Shown here: positions 8,612 through 17,322 of the stretch, in pieces
Position numbering within the stretch: position 1 is the first letter of the stretch
How the letters are laid out: each line of letters begins with the position of its first letter
DNA from: JABDMH01 sp965223165
Lineage (GTDB): Bacteria; Bacteroidota; Bacteroidia; Chitinophagales; Saprospiraceae
Direction: 5' to 3'
Assembly: GCA_965223165.1 (NCBI GenBank)
Contig: CBDCVQ010000006.1
Span: 62,001 to 126,000, forward strand
Length of the DNA: 64,000 nt
Program-made: the position numbers and the translations under genes
The notes under the pieces: model-generated
The model's database searches: none
The model's input: the letters and a program-made list of their open reading frames with translations, nothing else
Told to the model about the DNA's origin: nothing

Positions 8612-10183
8612 TTAGATCTTGTCAATCTCGATGATCATGCCCAGGACGTTCTTTTGCCTGGTCTGACAGTCAAACGATACGGAACCATCGACATCAAAGT
8701 CGCATTCTGGGACAAAGTCGTCGACGAGGCTTTCGACCATACGCATCATGTAGCTGGGATTTCTCGACGAATTTATTTTGCGATTGACAGCGTGGTAGTC
8801 CAATGGCTTCTTGCTTACGACCAGGGCTATATAATCTCGGCTACCCACGTCGTCAGGGGTCATCGAATAGTCCCTCGGGAAGAGGCGTGTACCAGTGATG
8901 CCGCAGTAGGCGCTGTGCTTCTGTGTGTACGGGAAAAGCACATAGCTGGAGCCATTGGTCTCCATGCCAAAGATGTAAGTATAGCATTCCACGGAGTTGG
9001 TGATCGCCAGTTTAAACTTGCTGCCTTTGCGCATCGGCCGGCTGGTGCGAAAAACGATCTCCTCGGTCTGCCGTAATGGGATGACCTGCTGGCTCTGGTT
9101 GTCCACCAAGGCAAATCTGACCTGGACCCGATCCGCATCGTACTGCTTGGTGCGACCTTCCGGGTACAGTCCATAGGCTTCGCGAACAAACTGGCTAAAG
9201 TCATTGTATCGGATCCAGGCGTAACCACCTTCGCCCCATTGGGTCCCCCAGCTGTTCATCACCTGAAATGCTCCGCCAGCCACCTGATCGTCATAGCCCA
9301 CCAGACACATCGCATGGCCGCCTAGGCCCGTGCCCCGGTAGTCGCTGCTGGTGGGCGTCCAAATGCGACGGCCCAGCATATTGCGCTGAAAGCTCTGTCC
9401 TACCAGCATACCGATCACCACGGGCGCCCCCTGAGCCAGGTGCTGCTTTACCGCCTGGATATCGGTGCCATAATTGGATGCCCCCTGTGAGAGTCGGGTA
9501 TAGCCCTTGATCCGGTACTGCGAGGCCTCGCCCCGATGCTCCGGCTCGGGCAAAATTTGGCAGGTCTGATCGGTGTAGCCAAAGGATCGAAATGGAACCG
9601 AGCCGATATTCTTCATGGCTTCCATCGCATCCCGGAGCAGCGCTCCCTGGCACCGCGGCAGAGCGATCTGATTGTACAGAAAGGATGGGCTGAAGGCAAT
9701 CTGGTCGGGGTCCTGACCTTGGGCCTGTGCATAGGAGATAGTGCGGGCCCCGTAGGCACTTGCCCAGCCGCTGCAAGAGCCCTGCCGACCTTGGTGCAGG
9801 ACGCTAGGCGCAAATGACTGGAGGTCAACACTACGGGGCAGTCCTGCCGAGCCAACCGCCAAGGACTCATACACCAACGCCTTGTCGTATTCTCCTTCGT
9901 TCAGCTCCGCTCCAAAGGAGAATGCATCAGTGCCCGCACTGTATTCGAACGGGCCTGTGCCTTCTGCATAGTCGAGATAGTAGCTCCGCACCACAAAAAA
10001 GATCCCGAGGACAATGACAATCGGTATGAGCCACTTGGGCTTCTTGATGATGGCGTAAAGGGCTAGGAGAATCCAGGCGAGCGGCAGGCGCGATCGACGT
10101 CTGGGTTCTCGTGGCTGATCGGGATTGGGTCTGGAGGGCTTGCGAGGATCTTGAGGCTGATCCCTTTCCATTCGAACCGGCAT
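8612..10183 (-). CDS. Membrane-anchored C1 (papain-like) peptidase with DUF4384-like domain
   Basis: A 523-residue protein. A Pro/Arg-rich N-terminus (to about residue 32) is followed by one or two hydrophobic segments (about 34-68). The papain-like domain has QGRQGSCSGWAS (Cys137), GGHAMCLVGYDD (His290) and NSWGTQWGEGGYAW (Asn310), a complete Cys-His-Asn triad. From about residue 370 a beta-rich segment containing SRPMRKGSKFKLAI and YVLFPYTQKHSAY resembles DUF4384, a domain often fused to caspase-like or C1 peptidases. There is no obvious prodomain beyond the linker. It converges with the MaoC gene and diverges from the quinone reductase. The role is unknown. Confidence 0.82.
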   Translation of the reverse strand: MPVRMERDQPQDPRKPSRPNPDQPREPRRRSRLPLAWILLALYAIIKKPKWLIPIVIVLGIFFVVRSYYLDYAEGTGPFEYSAGTDAFSFGAELNEGEYDKALVYESLAVGSAGLPRSVDLQSFAPSVLHQGRQGSCSGWASAYGARTISYAQAQGQDPDQIAFSPSFLYNQIALPRCQGALLRDAMEAMKNIGSVPFRSFGYTDQTCQILPEPEHRGEASQYRIKGYTRLSQGASNYGTDIQAVKQHLAQGAPVVIGMLVGQSFQRNMLGRRIWTPTSSDYRGTGLGGHAMCLVGYDDQVAGGAFQVMNSWGTQWGEGGYAWIRYNDFSQFVREAYGLYPEGRTKQYDADRVQVRFALVDNQSQQVIPLRQTEEIVFRTSRPMRKGSKFKLAITNSVECYTYIFGMETNGSSYVLFPYTQKHSAYCGITGTRLFPRDYSMTPDDVGSRDYIALVVSKKPLDYHAVNRKINSSRNPSYMMRMVESLVDDFVPECDFDVDGSVSFDCQTRQKNVLGMIIEIDKI

Positions 10184-10309
10184 GTGTCTAGAAATTAGAT
10201 CTGGCTGTCAAGGTAGTGAATCTCGCCAAGTGCGTTTGCAAGATTTGGCCCTATCGGGGAAGTCAGCATTGACTATCTTTCTTCTTTGAAGCCAAACACT
10301 TTTAGTCTC

Positions 10310-11296
10310 ATGAAAGCTGTACAATGCCACGCTTTTGGACCGGTGGATCAACTGACGGTTGACCAAGTGCCTGGGCCGCAACCTACGGGAAGGCAGGTGC
10401 TTATCGATGTCCGCGCGGCCGCGGTCAATTTCCCGGAGGTGCTCTTGGTCAAGGGCCTCTATCAAAACCGTCCCGACTTTCCCTTCATACCCGGTGCCGA
10501 AGCTGCCGGTGTGGTCTCGGCGCTCGGGCCGGAGGTACGTGATTTGAAGGTTGGCGATCAGGTAGCCACCCAGATGCGGGTAGGGGCTTACGCCGAAAAG
10601 ATCCTGGCCGATGAACGATTGTGCCATGTCTTTAGCCAAGCGAGTTTTGAAGCGGCAGCCTCCTTCCTGGTGACCTATGGCACCTCTTATCATGCGCTCA
10701 AGGATCGAGCGCGCTTGCAGCCCGGCGAGACGATCTCGGTGCTGGGCGCAGCCGGGGGCGTGGGACTGGCGGCCGTGGAGCTGGCCAAAAAGATGGGAGC
10801 TACGGTCATCGCATGTGCCTCGACTCAGGAGAAGCTCGATCTGTGCAAATCGTACGGGGCAGACCACCTGGTCAACTACCGGGAAACACCCTTGCGAGAA
10901 GCCTTGGGCCAGATTCTAGGTAAGCGAGGACCGGATGTAATGCTTGATCCGGTGGGGGGAGACTATGCTGAATTAGGGGTGCGTTCAATGGCATTCGGTG
11001 GCCGCTATCTGGTGGTTGGATTCACGGCCGGCAACATACCTAAGATACCGCTCAATCTGCCGCTGCTCAAGGGCTGCTCGCTGGTCGGTGTCTTTTGGGG
11101 ACGGTTTCTGATGGAAGATCCCACCACGGCCCGGGCAAATCACGATGAGCTCATGGCCTGGATCGATGCAGGCGAACTCCGACCGCATATCCAACGATCA
11201 TTTGCACTGGAGGAGGCCGTACAAGCGCTGCAGTGGGTGGAAAGTCGAAAAGTCATGGGAAAGGTTGTTTTGATCCCTAGTAGCGTTTCGCATTAG
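10310..11296 (+). CDS. NADPH:quinone oxidoreductase family protein (zinc-independent MDR)
   Basis: About 328 residues from the ATG at 10310 (MKAVQCHAFG), preferred over the upstream ATG at 10286 because the MKA start matches the family. It has VNFPEVLLVKGLYQ, the FIPGAEAAGVV segment, the Rossmann motif VLGAAGGVGLAAVELAKKMG and LDPVGGDYAE. There are no structural zinc cysteines, which fits the quinone oxidoreductase group. It probably reduces quinones or enoyl substrates with NADPH. It is apparently monocistronic. Copy A of the dispersed repeat begins 3 bp after the stop. Confidence 0.87.
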   Translation: MKAVQCHAFGPVDQLTVDQVPGPQPTGRQVLIDVRAAAVNFPEVLLVKGLYQNRPDFPFIPGAEAAGVVSALGPEVRDLKVGDQVATQMRVGAYAEKILADERLCHVFSQASFEAAASFLVTYGTSYHALKDRARLQPGETISVLGAAGGVGLAAVELAKKMGATVIACASTQEKLDLCKSYGADHLVNYRETPLREALGQILGKRGPDVMLDPVGGDYAELGVRSMAFGGRYLVVGFTAGNIPKIPLNLPLLKGCSLVGVFWGRFLMEDPTTARANHDELMAWIDAGELRPHIQRSFALEEAVQALQWVESRKVMGKVVLIPSSVSH

Positions 11297-11298
11297 AT

Positions 11299-11491
11299 AT
11301 GTTGAATAATTCTAATAGGATTTTTGTTCGCAGATGAGGCATGACCGAACGATCTCGTAGCGTCGAGCATGACAATGCGAGAAGTGAGGGAACCGCCACA
11401 GCGGGGTGGGTGGCTAGCCGTGTGCTATGGCAAGGCTTTGCAACGAAGTATGCGGACCAAAGACATTAGGAATTGGCAATAAGATTTAATG
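11299..11491 (+). repeat. Dispersed ~190-bp intergenic repeat, copy A
   Basis: This stretch is strongly similar to the reverse complement of 57041-57236. Shared blocks in the same order include ATTCTAATAGGATT, CGATCTCGTAG, GTCGAGCATGACA, CAACGAAGTATGCG, AAGACATT and AAGATTTAATG. Both copies contain a CTCG-x6-CGAG hairpin. There is no ORF of note. Both copies are intergenic, in opposite orientations 46 kb apart. It could be a MITE-like element or a structured RNA family. Confidence 0.8.
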
Positions 11492-11518
11492 CGAAACTCT
11501 ACTAGATTTGTACCGCAC

Positions 11519-12659
11519 TTAGCCGAAGTGCTCCAGCCAGCGAGACAAAAACACATTGTAGACTTGATACACAGGTTTGGCCGTGGGCGCATCGCGTGTA
11601 GCATAGATCAACTGATCGTCTTCCCAATGATCGCAGCGACTGACGCACGGTGCTATGAGAACCAAGATTATACCTGGAGATAAATCCGGAGGAGGTAGGG
11701 GCACTGACCTTCCCTGCTTGGCCAATGGCCGAAAGTAGTTTCCACTGGGCACGACTGAGGATGGATCGATAGGTGTGGAACACCGCCTCGTGCTCTTTTA
11801 GCAATTGATATTTGACTCGCTCAAGATCCGCTTTCTCGACGGATTTGGAAGTCATGCTGTAGAGCCTTTGGCAGACGGTCTGGGTGTAATAGGTGTGTCC
11901 TTTTGTCCAGTCGAGGATATCGTCCACTATACTGGAGCTGATGCTTCGCAAGCCCTGCTTGAAGTGGAAGATGATGAATTGATGATAGGCGTCTGGATCA
12001 ATTTTGCCGAGCGGATAGAGTTGTGTGGTATTGAATAGCGCTTTTTTTGGTGATCCAAATAACTCCATGAGCATATGTTGCTCGCTCCCGCTGAAGAGAA
12101 AGGTCAGATTGGGCATCTGCTGAAGATGCTTGCGAAGCGAGGCTGCGATCAGAGAATCTCCGTACGATTCGATCTGCTGAAATTCGTCTATTGCCAATAC
12201 GACCTGTCTTTTGACGGTAGAACCAATCATGCCAAATAAGGTGTCCAGGCTGATCTTGACGTCCTCGCTATCTCTGATCTCCAATCGGACACTGGGATTT
12301 CCTGTGAGATTGTCCACGCTGATGGCTGGACGGTAGCGGCCAAAGAACTGACTGACTTTGCCAATCAGCGAGCTTCTGCGCTCTACCGTCGGCAGGACCG
12401 CCGAGACGAGTGCATTTACAAAGGCAGCCTCATCTTTGGTGTCATAGATGTCCACATAGATCGGCAGGTATTTTCGGGGTCTTTTTCGGAGTGTGTAAAA
12501 AAGGTGATGGATCTGGCCGGTCTTACCCATCCTCCGTATCGAGTGCAATGTGATACTATGGTGACCGTCTACGGAATCCCATAGCTCTTGGGTCTCTCGC
12601 TCTCGATCACAGAAGTAAAGGGGAGAAATATATCCGACATTTAAGAATGGATTATCCAT
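11519..12659 (-). pseudogene. AAA/ATPase family protein with C-terminal winged helix, frameshifted near its end
   Basis: The gene starts at MDNPFLNVGYISPLYF (12659); residues read further upstream are not family-like. Motifs are a degenerate Walker A (SIRRMGKTG, first Gly replaced by Ser), Walker B VVLAIDEFQQI and a sensor-like FLFSGSEQHML. This is the archaeal-type ATPase arrangement. Near the C-terminus the frame is lost. Removing one G from the GGG (CCC on plus, 11623-11625) turns RSLGRRSVD into RSLEDDQLIYATRDAP and continues to FLSRWLEHFG, the expected winged-helix end. The length of 1141 nt is one base over whole codons. Function is unknown; relatives occur in mobile or TA-like contexts. 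Confidence 0.75.
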
Positions 12660-12716
12660 TAGCCCAGGGCAACTAGCCCGGCAAAGGTACGACCTAGGGT
12701 GAGATGACGCAATACA

Positions 12717-12758
12717 TATGATGTAAAATATATGACATAAATTATATGATATAAAATA
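12717..12758. repeat. Three imperfect 14-bp AT-rich direct repeats upstream of the AAA gene
   Basis: TATGATGTAAAATA, TATGACATAAATTA and TATGATATAAAATA lie head to tail, 58-99 bp upstream of the ATPase start. This may be an operator for cooperative regulator binding or simply promoter-region AT richness. Confidence 0.6.
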
Positions 12759-12847
12759 TGCCATTCATGCCAGTAATGAAATTTCACCTGGGACTTAATC
12801 AAGGTTTAGGGTTAGGATACCAACACTGTCTGGGGAGATTCAATCAC

Positions 12848-14134
12848 TTATGGGAGGGGAGTGATGGCTATTTGACCATCGTGTTCCGATGCCAACACGA
12901 GATCCGCACTCTTGCCGACCTCAATGCTGCCCGTGCCGGGGAGGCTCTTCGTGCCTTCAAAAATACCAAGCAGCCGGGCCGGATTAGCCGAAAACATTTG
13001 TGAAGCTCGTCGTAGGGCCAGGTCCAGAGACAAGGCTTCGTGCCGCCGATGCCATACGCCTGGCATGGACTGGCACAACCAACGAACGACATTGGCAAAG
13101 CCCCTGCTGGAATTTAATACACTGCCAAACAACGTATTTTCCGAACCCAGCATCTGCAGATATTCGCCATTGTCACTGACAGCCCCGGCAAGACCAAACA
13201 ATTCAAATTTCTTGAGATCAGACAGCCCATTGGCAAACATGCTATCCGTAATCATAATAACCCGATCATATCCCTTCCTCGCGATGATGTCACGCACGTA
13301 CGATGGGTCCACGTGATAACCGTCGCATATAATCTCCAGGTACACCCCGTCGGATCGGAGCATCATTTCCTCCGCACCTCCCCTCCGAAAACTCTTCTTT
13401 GAGCTGCGGCTGGGGCCATTGAGAAAATGCACACTAAGCTGCAGACCTGCATCAACGGCAGCCGCAAACTCATCGCCATAGGCACCGGTATGTCCACCAG
13501 CGATAACCATGCCCTGCTCAGAAAGTCTTCGCGTGAGGCTCCACGCGGCCTCACCATGTTCCGGAGGTAGGTTAACCACCTGAAGCCTTCCTCCAGCAGC
13601 CGCTTGCAGCCGATCGACCACATCCGGATCCACCTCATAAAAAAAGGCAGGATTCTGGGCACCGGCAAAAGTGGGGTCCTTCAGAAAGGTGCCTTCGAGA
13701 TTGATGCCGTAGACCAGTGACCGGTGCACGGGATGATCGCTTAGATAGCGGTCCAGTACCTCAAAGGCAAAGACCAGCTTTTCCAGCGGTGCCGCCATCG
13801 TGGTCAGCAAGACGCGGGTGACGCCGTGCGACCGGTAGTGCTCCAGGGCGGCAGACAGGCCTTGCCTGATGGCTGTCTCGGTGCGCTCAAATCCACCTGT
13901 GTCGGGATTAAACTTTCCGAAGGAAAAATCGTAGCCCGCGGCCCCGTGATTGTGGATATCTATGAAGCCCGGAAGGATATATTGATGCGTGGCGTCGATG
14001 GTCTGCTCCTCGCCCTCCGGGATGATCACACCGCCAATCTGCGTGATTACTCCGTCTTCAAGGAGCAGGTCAGCAGCATAGACTTCGTCGGGTCCTACGA
14101 TCTTACCACCCCGGATGATCTTTCGCCCTGTCAT
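12848..14134 (-). CDS. nagA: N-acetylglucosamine-6-phosphate deacetylase
   Basis: An amidohydrolase that removes acetate from GlcNAc-6-P, about 428 residues from the ATG at 14134. That start overlaps the symporter stop as ATGA; the longer frame to 14263 lies inside the symporter gene. Metal and catalytic sites visible are PGFIDIHNHGAAGYDFS, the Glu in GINLEGTFLKDP, VIAGGHTGAYG, LSVHFLNGP (usually HLFNAM in the family) and MITDSMFANGL with the catalytic Asp. It is last in the nagB-symporter-nagA operon. Together with NagB it would convert GlcNAc-6-P to fructose-6-P. Confidence 0.88.
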   Translation of the reverse strand: MTGRKIIRGGKIVGPDEVYAADLLLEDGVITQIGGVIIPEGEEQTIDATHQYILPGFIDIHNHGAAGYDFSFGKFNPDTGGFERTETAIRQGLSAALEHYRSHGVTRVLLTTMAAPLEKLVFAFEVLDRYLSDHPVHRSLVYGINLEGTFLKDPTFAGAQNPAFFYEVDPDVVDRLQAAAGGRLQVVNLPPEHGEAAWSLTRRLSEQGMVIAGGHTGAYGDEFAAAVDAGLQLSVHFLNGPSRSSKKSFRRGGAEEMMLRSDGVYLEIICDGYHVDPSYVRDIIARKGYDRVIMITDSMFANGLSDLKKFELFGLAGAVSDNGEYLQMLGSENTLFGSVLNSSRGFANVVRWLCQSMPGVWHRRHEALSLDLALRRASQMFSANPARLLGIFEGTKSLPGTGSIEVGKSADLVLASEHDGQIAITPLP

Positions 14135-15801
14135 TTCCCGTACTGTAGCAATAGCCAGGCGCAGAAGATCAGTCCTGCCACGAAAACCCAAGCCCACAGA
14201 AATCCAACCCAATCTTCCCGGTAGCGCTTGCCAAAGTTTGCCCATCGTTCTTTGCCAAACCATCCCGGCAGATCCACCAGGAGTAATGCCTGACCATGGG
14301 CGGCTGCCAGTGGTTCGTCCGAGCCCTCCGGAATATCCTTGGACGTCAGCTTGTGCAGTCGGTCAAAAAAGAGGGCAATGGCTGCGGCCGGTTCTGCCTC
14401 GGTCAACTTACTTACCAGATACAGCGTGCTAAACCCGGCCAACATGGCCCAGCCAAAGGGGGCAGGCGTCCACTTGTAGATCAATTGTAGCGAGCCCTGA
14501 TCCAGGTAGTTGAGCAGATAATAAGCGACAAAGGCAACGATGACCGAGCCGAGTGCTCCATGCCTATTAGCTCCTTTCCAAAGAATACCGCCAAAGATCA
14601 TGATGCCCATAAAGGCAGCGATCGTTTCCGTGAAAAGGAAGGCGGACAATACGTTTTTGATTGTCAAAGCAAAGATGACGCCCGACATCGTCAACAGTAG
14701 CCCGGCCAATCGGCCGACTTTCATCATCCGCTCGTCACTCATCGTCGGATCGAAATAAGGTCGATAGATGTCTTTTACAAACAGGGCGCCCAGGTTGACC
14801 ATAAAATTGGAGCATGACGACATATTGGCGGCCAGCAGGCAGGCGATCATTAGTCCGACAAGGCCCGGTGCCAGCAACGTGCGCGTGGCGTAACCAAAGG
14901 CATGTTCCGGATCTTCCAGCTCGATACCATGGTGAATGACCAATGCCGCCACGATCACCCCCGTGAGTGTCCATCCGATGGTGACAAACCGCTTGACGAA
15001 GGTACCGTACGTCTGTCCGATGCGACCGGCGCGTTCGCTATTGCCCGTTGCAAAAATCGACATCATATGTGGCTGGGCGGTGATGCCTACAATACCATTT
15101 AGCGCCAGCATGGCGATCGTGAAGGCACCCAGTCCCAGCTCGCTGCTGTAGAGTTTGAAAAAGTCTGAGGGCAAGGCAGCCCGCATTTTTGCAAAACCTC
15201 CGATTTCATTTAGGCCGCTGGGTATCAGCAAAAAGGAAAGCACGATGATCAGTAAACCTTGGATAAACTCGGTGTGGGCCGCCGCTACAAGACCCCCAAA
15301 GTAGCTGTAGACGATAAAGGCTAAAGTCATCAAGACGACCACCATATTGGAAGAGACAGCACCCCCTGTGGCGATCGAGATGACCTTGGCCGCACCCTGG
15401 AGCATGGAGCCCATAATGAAAACAAAAAACGAGATGGCAAAGATGGTATACACCAGGCCCACTTGTTTTCCATAGCGGTCGGTCACCATTTCCGCCACCG
15501 TGGTCCGCTCGCTGCGACGATACCAGGGAGCGATCAGCCAATAGAATGGAGTGATCAGCAAATTTTTCCACTGGTACCAGATGGTGGCAAAACCGCCTTG
15601 AAAGGAAGCGCCCGCCTGTGCCACCGGCATCTCCGCATGGGTCCCGGTGCCAAAGGCTTGTCCCATCATCGTCCACCACCGAAAGGTGCGCCCGCCGCGA
15701 AAATAATCGTCGCTGGAGCGGATGCGCCGTGCAATCCAGAGTCCGTAGGCCGTGATTCCCACGAAGTATACCACCAATACAGTCAGATCAAGCGTGGGCA
15801 T
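14131..15801 (-). CDS. Sodium:solute symporter (SSS family)
   Basis: A 556-residue polytopic membrane protein with about 13-14 hydrophobic segments. It opens with LTVLVVYFVGITAYGLWIARR, then the SSDDYFRGGRTFRWW segment typical of SSS transporters, and has FATGNSERAGRIGQTYG and LLAANMSSCSNFMVNLGALFVKD, the conserved helix-loop of the family. It lies 27 bp downstream of nagB and overlaps nagA by 4 bp. The context suggests sodium-coupled import of an amino sugar such as GlcNAc; this is an inference. Confidence 0.87.
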   Translation of the reverse strand: MPTLDLTVLVVYFVGITAYGLWIARRIRSSDDYFRGGRTFRWWTMMGQAFGTGTHAEMPVAQAGASFQGGFATIWYQWKNLLITPFYWLIAPWYRRSERTTVAEMVTDRYGKQVGLVYTIFAISFFVFIMGSMLQGAAKVISIATGGAVSSNMVVVLMTLAFIVYSYFGGLVAAAHTEFIQGLLIIVLSFLLIPSGLNEIGGFAKMRAALPSDFFKLYSSELGLGAFTIAMLALNGIVGITAQPHMMSIFATGNSERAGRIGQTYGTFVKRFVTIGWTLTGVIVAALVIHHGIELEDPEHAFGYATRTLLAPGLVGLMIACLLAANMSSCSNFMVNLGALFVKDIYRPYFDPTMSDERMMKVGRLAGLLLTMSGVIFALTIKNVLSAFLFTETIAAFMGIMIFGGILWKGANRHGALGSVIVAFVAYYLLNYLDQGSLQLIYKWTPAPFGWAMLAGFSTLYLVSKLTEAEPAAAIALFFDRLHKLTSKDIPEGSDEPLAAAHGQALLLVDLPGWFGKERWANFGKRYREDWVGFLWAWVFVAGLIFCAWLLLQYGK

Positions 15802-15828
15802 GAGAGAGATTTACAGGTTGATCACGGG

Positions 15829-16557
15829 TCATAGCAGGGAGGCAGAGGCTTGATCCAGGTACAGGTCACACGCGTCGTGCGTCTGCAAAATAGAGGCAGG
15901 ACAGAGGTTGGTGACCGGACCGCTAACCGCACCCTTGACAGCCTGGGCCTTGCGCTCATCCGGGACCGACACGATCAGGTGCTGACTCTTTAGGATCTGC
16001 CGAATGCTCATAGAAATGGCCGTGGTCGGTACCGCATCGAAGCTGGGAAACCATCCCTCGCCAAATTGCTGCTGACGGCAGGCTTCGTCCAGATGAACCA
16101 ACAGATAGGGATCCTCCGTGTCAAAATCCGCGGGAGGATCGTTGAAGGCCAGATGGCCATTTTCTCCAATCCCGATCATGGCCACCGAGATCGGGTGCTG
16201 CTTGATCAGATCCGACACCCGCTGACATTCGGATCGGGTATCGCTGGCGTCGCCCTCAATAAAGATCACCGACTTCAATGGGGCCACTTTGTCTACAAAG
16301 CGCTCTTGAAGATATTTGCGAAAACTGGCCGGATGCTGATCGGACATGCCTACGTACTCGTCCAGGTGAAACATGGTCACTTGACTCCAGTCGATATCGG
16401 CCTGCACGAGGTTTTCCAGCATGCTAAATTGACTGGCGCCGGTCGCCAAAATGATATGGGTCGGTCCATTTTCTAGGGCCTCTTTAATGAGGCTGGATGC
16501 TCTGGCAGCAGCTGCTTTGCCGAGCTGTGCACTGTCTTCTAATGTATGGATGTTCAT
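15829..16557 (-). CDS. nagB: Glucosamine-6-phosphate deaminase (NagB-like)
   Basis: About 242 residues from MNIHTLED. ATGASQFSML is the phosphate-binding loop, TMFHLDEYVGM contains the general-base Asp, and VAMIGIGENGHLAFNDPP is the signature loop. The canonical loop is G-x-D-G-H-x-A-F-N-E-P; here ENGH and NDP replace it, as in a divergent NagB-like subgroup. It is first in the operon with a symporter and nagA. It would convert glucosamine-6-P to fructose-6-P and ammonia. The operon makes this role likely despite the altered loop. Confidence 0.82.
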   Translation of the reverse strand: MNIHTLEDSAQLGKAAAARASSLIKEALENGPTHIILATGASQFSMLENLVQADIDWSQVTMFHLDEYVGMSDQHPASFRKYLQERFVDKVAPLKSVIFIEGDASDTRSECQRVSDLIKQHPISVAMIGIGENGHLAFNDPPADFDTEDPYLLVHLDEACRQQQFGEGWFPSFDAVPTTAISMSIRQILKSQHLIVSVPDERKAQAVKGAVSGPVTNLCPASILQTHDACDLYLDQASASLL

Positions 16558-16836
16558 GGCTCTCACTAAGTGTAGCTAAATATACTCAACTGAGCGCCCA
16601 ATTCTTCTTGGCAGCGGCACATGGTCCTGGAAATCCTCGGGTGAACCATGTCCCATGTGTCCGGCAGAGCCAACGATTCAACCAGCCACACGGTCAAATG
16701 CCTCTCCTGGGCAAATCCACTCCATGAGCACGTCGCCCGCTACCGCGTGATAGGTCGTGTGCTGGTGACTTGGCTCAGGAGATTCGACTGGCACTTTTCT
16801 GTATCATTGTCTTTAAACCAATCTGGCACTGTATCT

Positions 16837-17322
16837 ATGAGCAAATGGCACCACTACCTACTCAAAGTCGTCTGGACAGGCAACCAAGGCAAAGGCACCA
16901 CCGGGTACCGCGCTTATTCAAGGGACCATACCATCGTCGTGGAAGGGAAAACAGACATTCTGGGTTCTTCGGATCCGTCCTTCCGAGGAGATCCCACCCG
17001 CCATAATCCAGAAGAACTCTTCGTCGCATCCTTGTCGGGTTGTCACATGCTGTGGGTGCTGCACCTTTGCTCGGTGGCCGGGATCGTGGTAGAGACCTAC
17101 GAAGATCAGGCCGAGGGCAAGATGGAGGAACGACCGGATGGTGCTGGCCGATTTACGGAAGTGATCCTCCGGCCTCATCTCAGTGTTCGATCAGAGGTGT
17201 CAACGGAGGCCATGGACAAAATACACGACCAGGCGCACAAAAACTGCTTCATTGCCAATTCATGCAACTTCCCGGTGCGGCACATCGCCTCCCATCAGTT
17301 GATCACCGGATCTACCGCCTGA
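16837..17322 (+). CDS. OsmC family peroxiredoxin-like protein
   Basis: About 161 residues from MSKWHHYLLK at 16837. The frame is open back to 16648, but that part has no family character. It has the OsmC/Ohr layout with one Cys in LFVASLSGCHMLWVLHLC and a second in HKNCFIANSCNFPV. The family detoxifies organic hydroperoxides with paired cysteines. It converges with the T9SS protein, overlapping by 11 bp at the stop codons. Confidence 0.82.
   Translation: MSKWHHYLLKVVWTGNQGKGTTGYRAYSRDHTIVVEGKTDILGSSDPSFRGDPTRHNPEELFVASLSGCHMLWVLHLCSVAGIVVETYEDQAEGKMEERPDGAGRFTEVILRPHLSVRSEVSTEAMDKIHDQAHKNCFIANSCNFPVRHIASHQLITGSTA

Noticed and set aside
16648..16836. N-terminal extension of the OsmC gene
   Set aside because: No OsmC character before the ATG at 16837.
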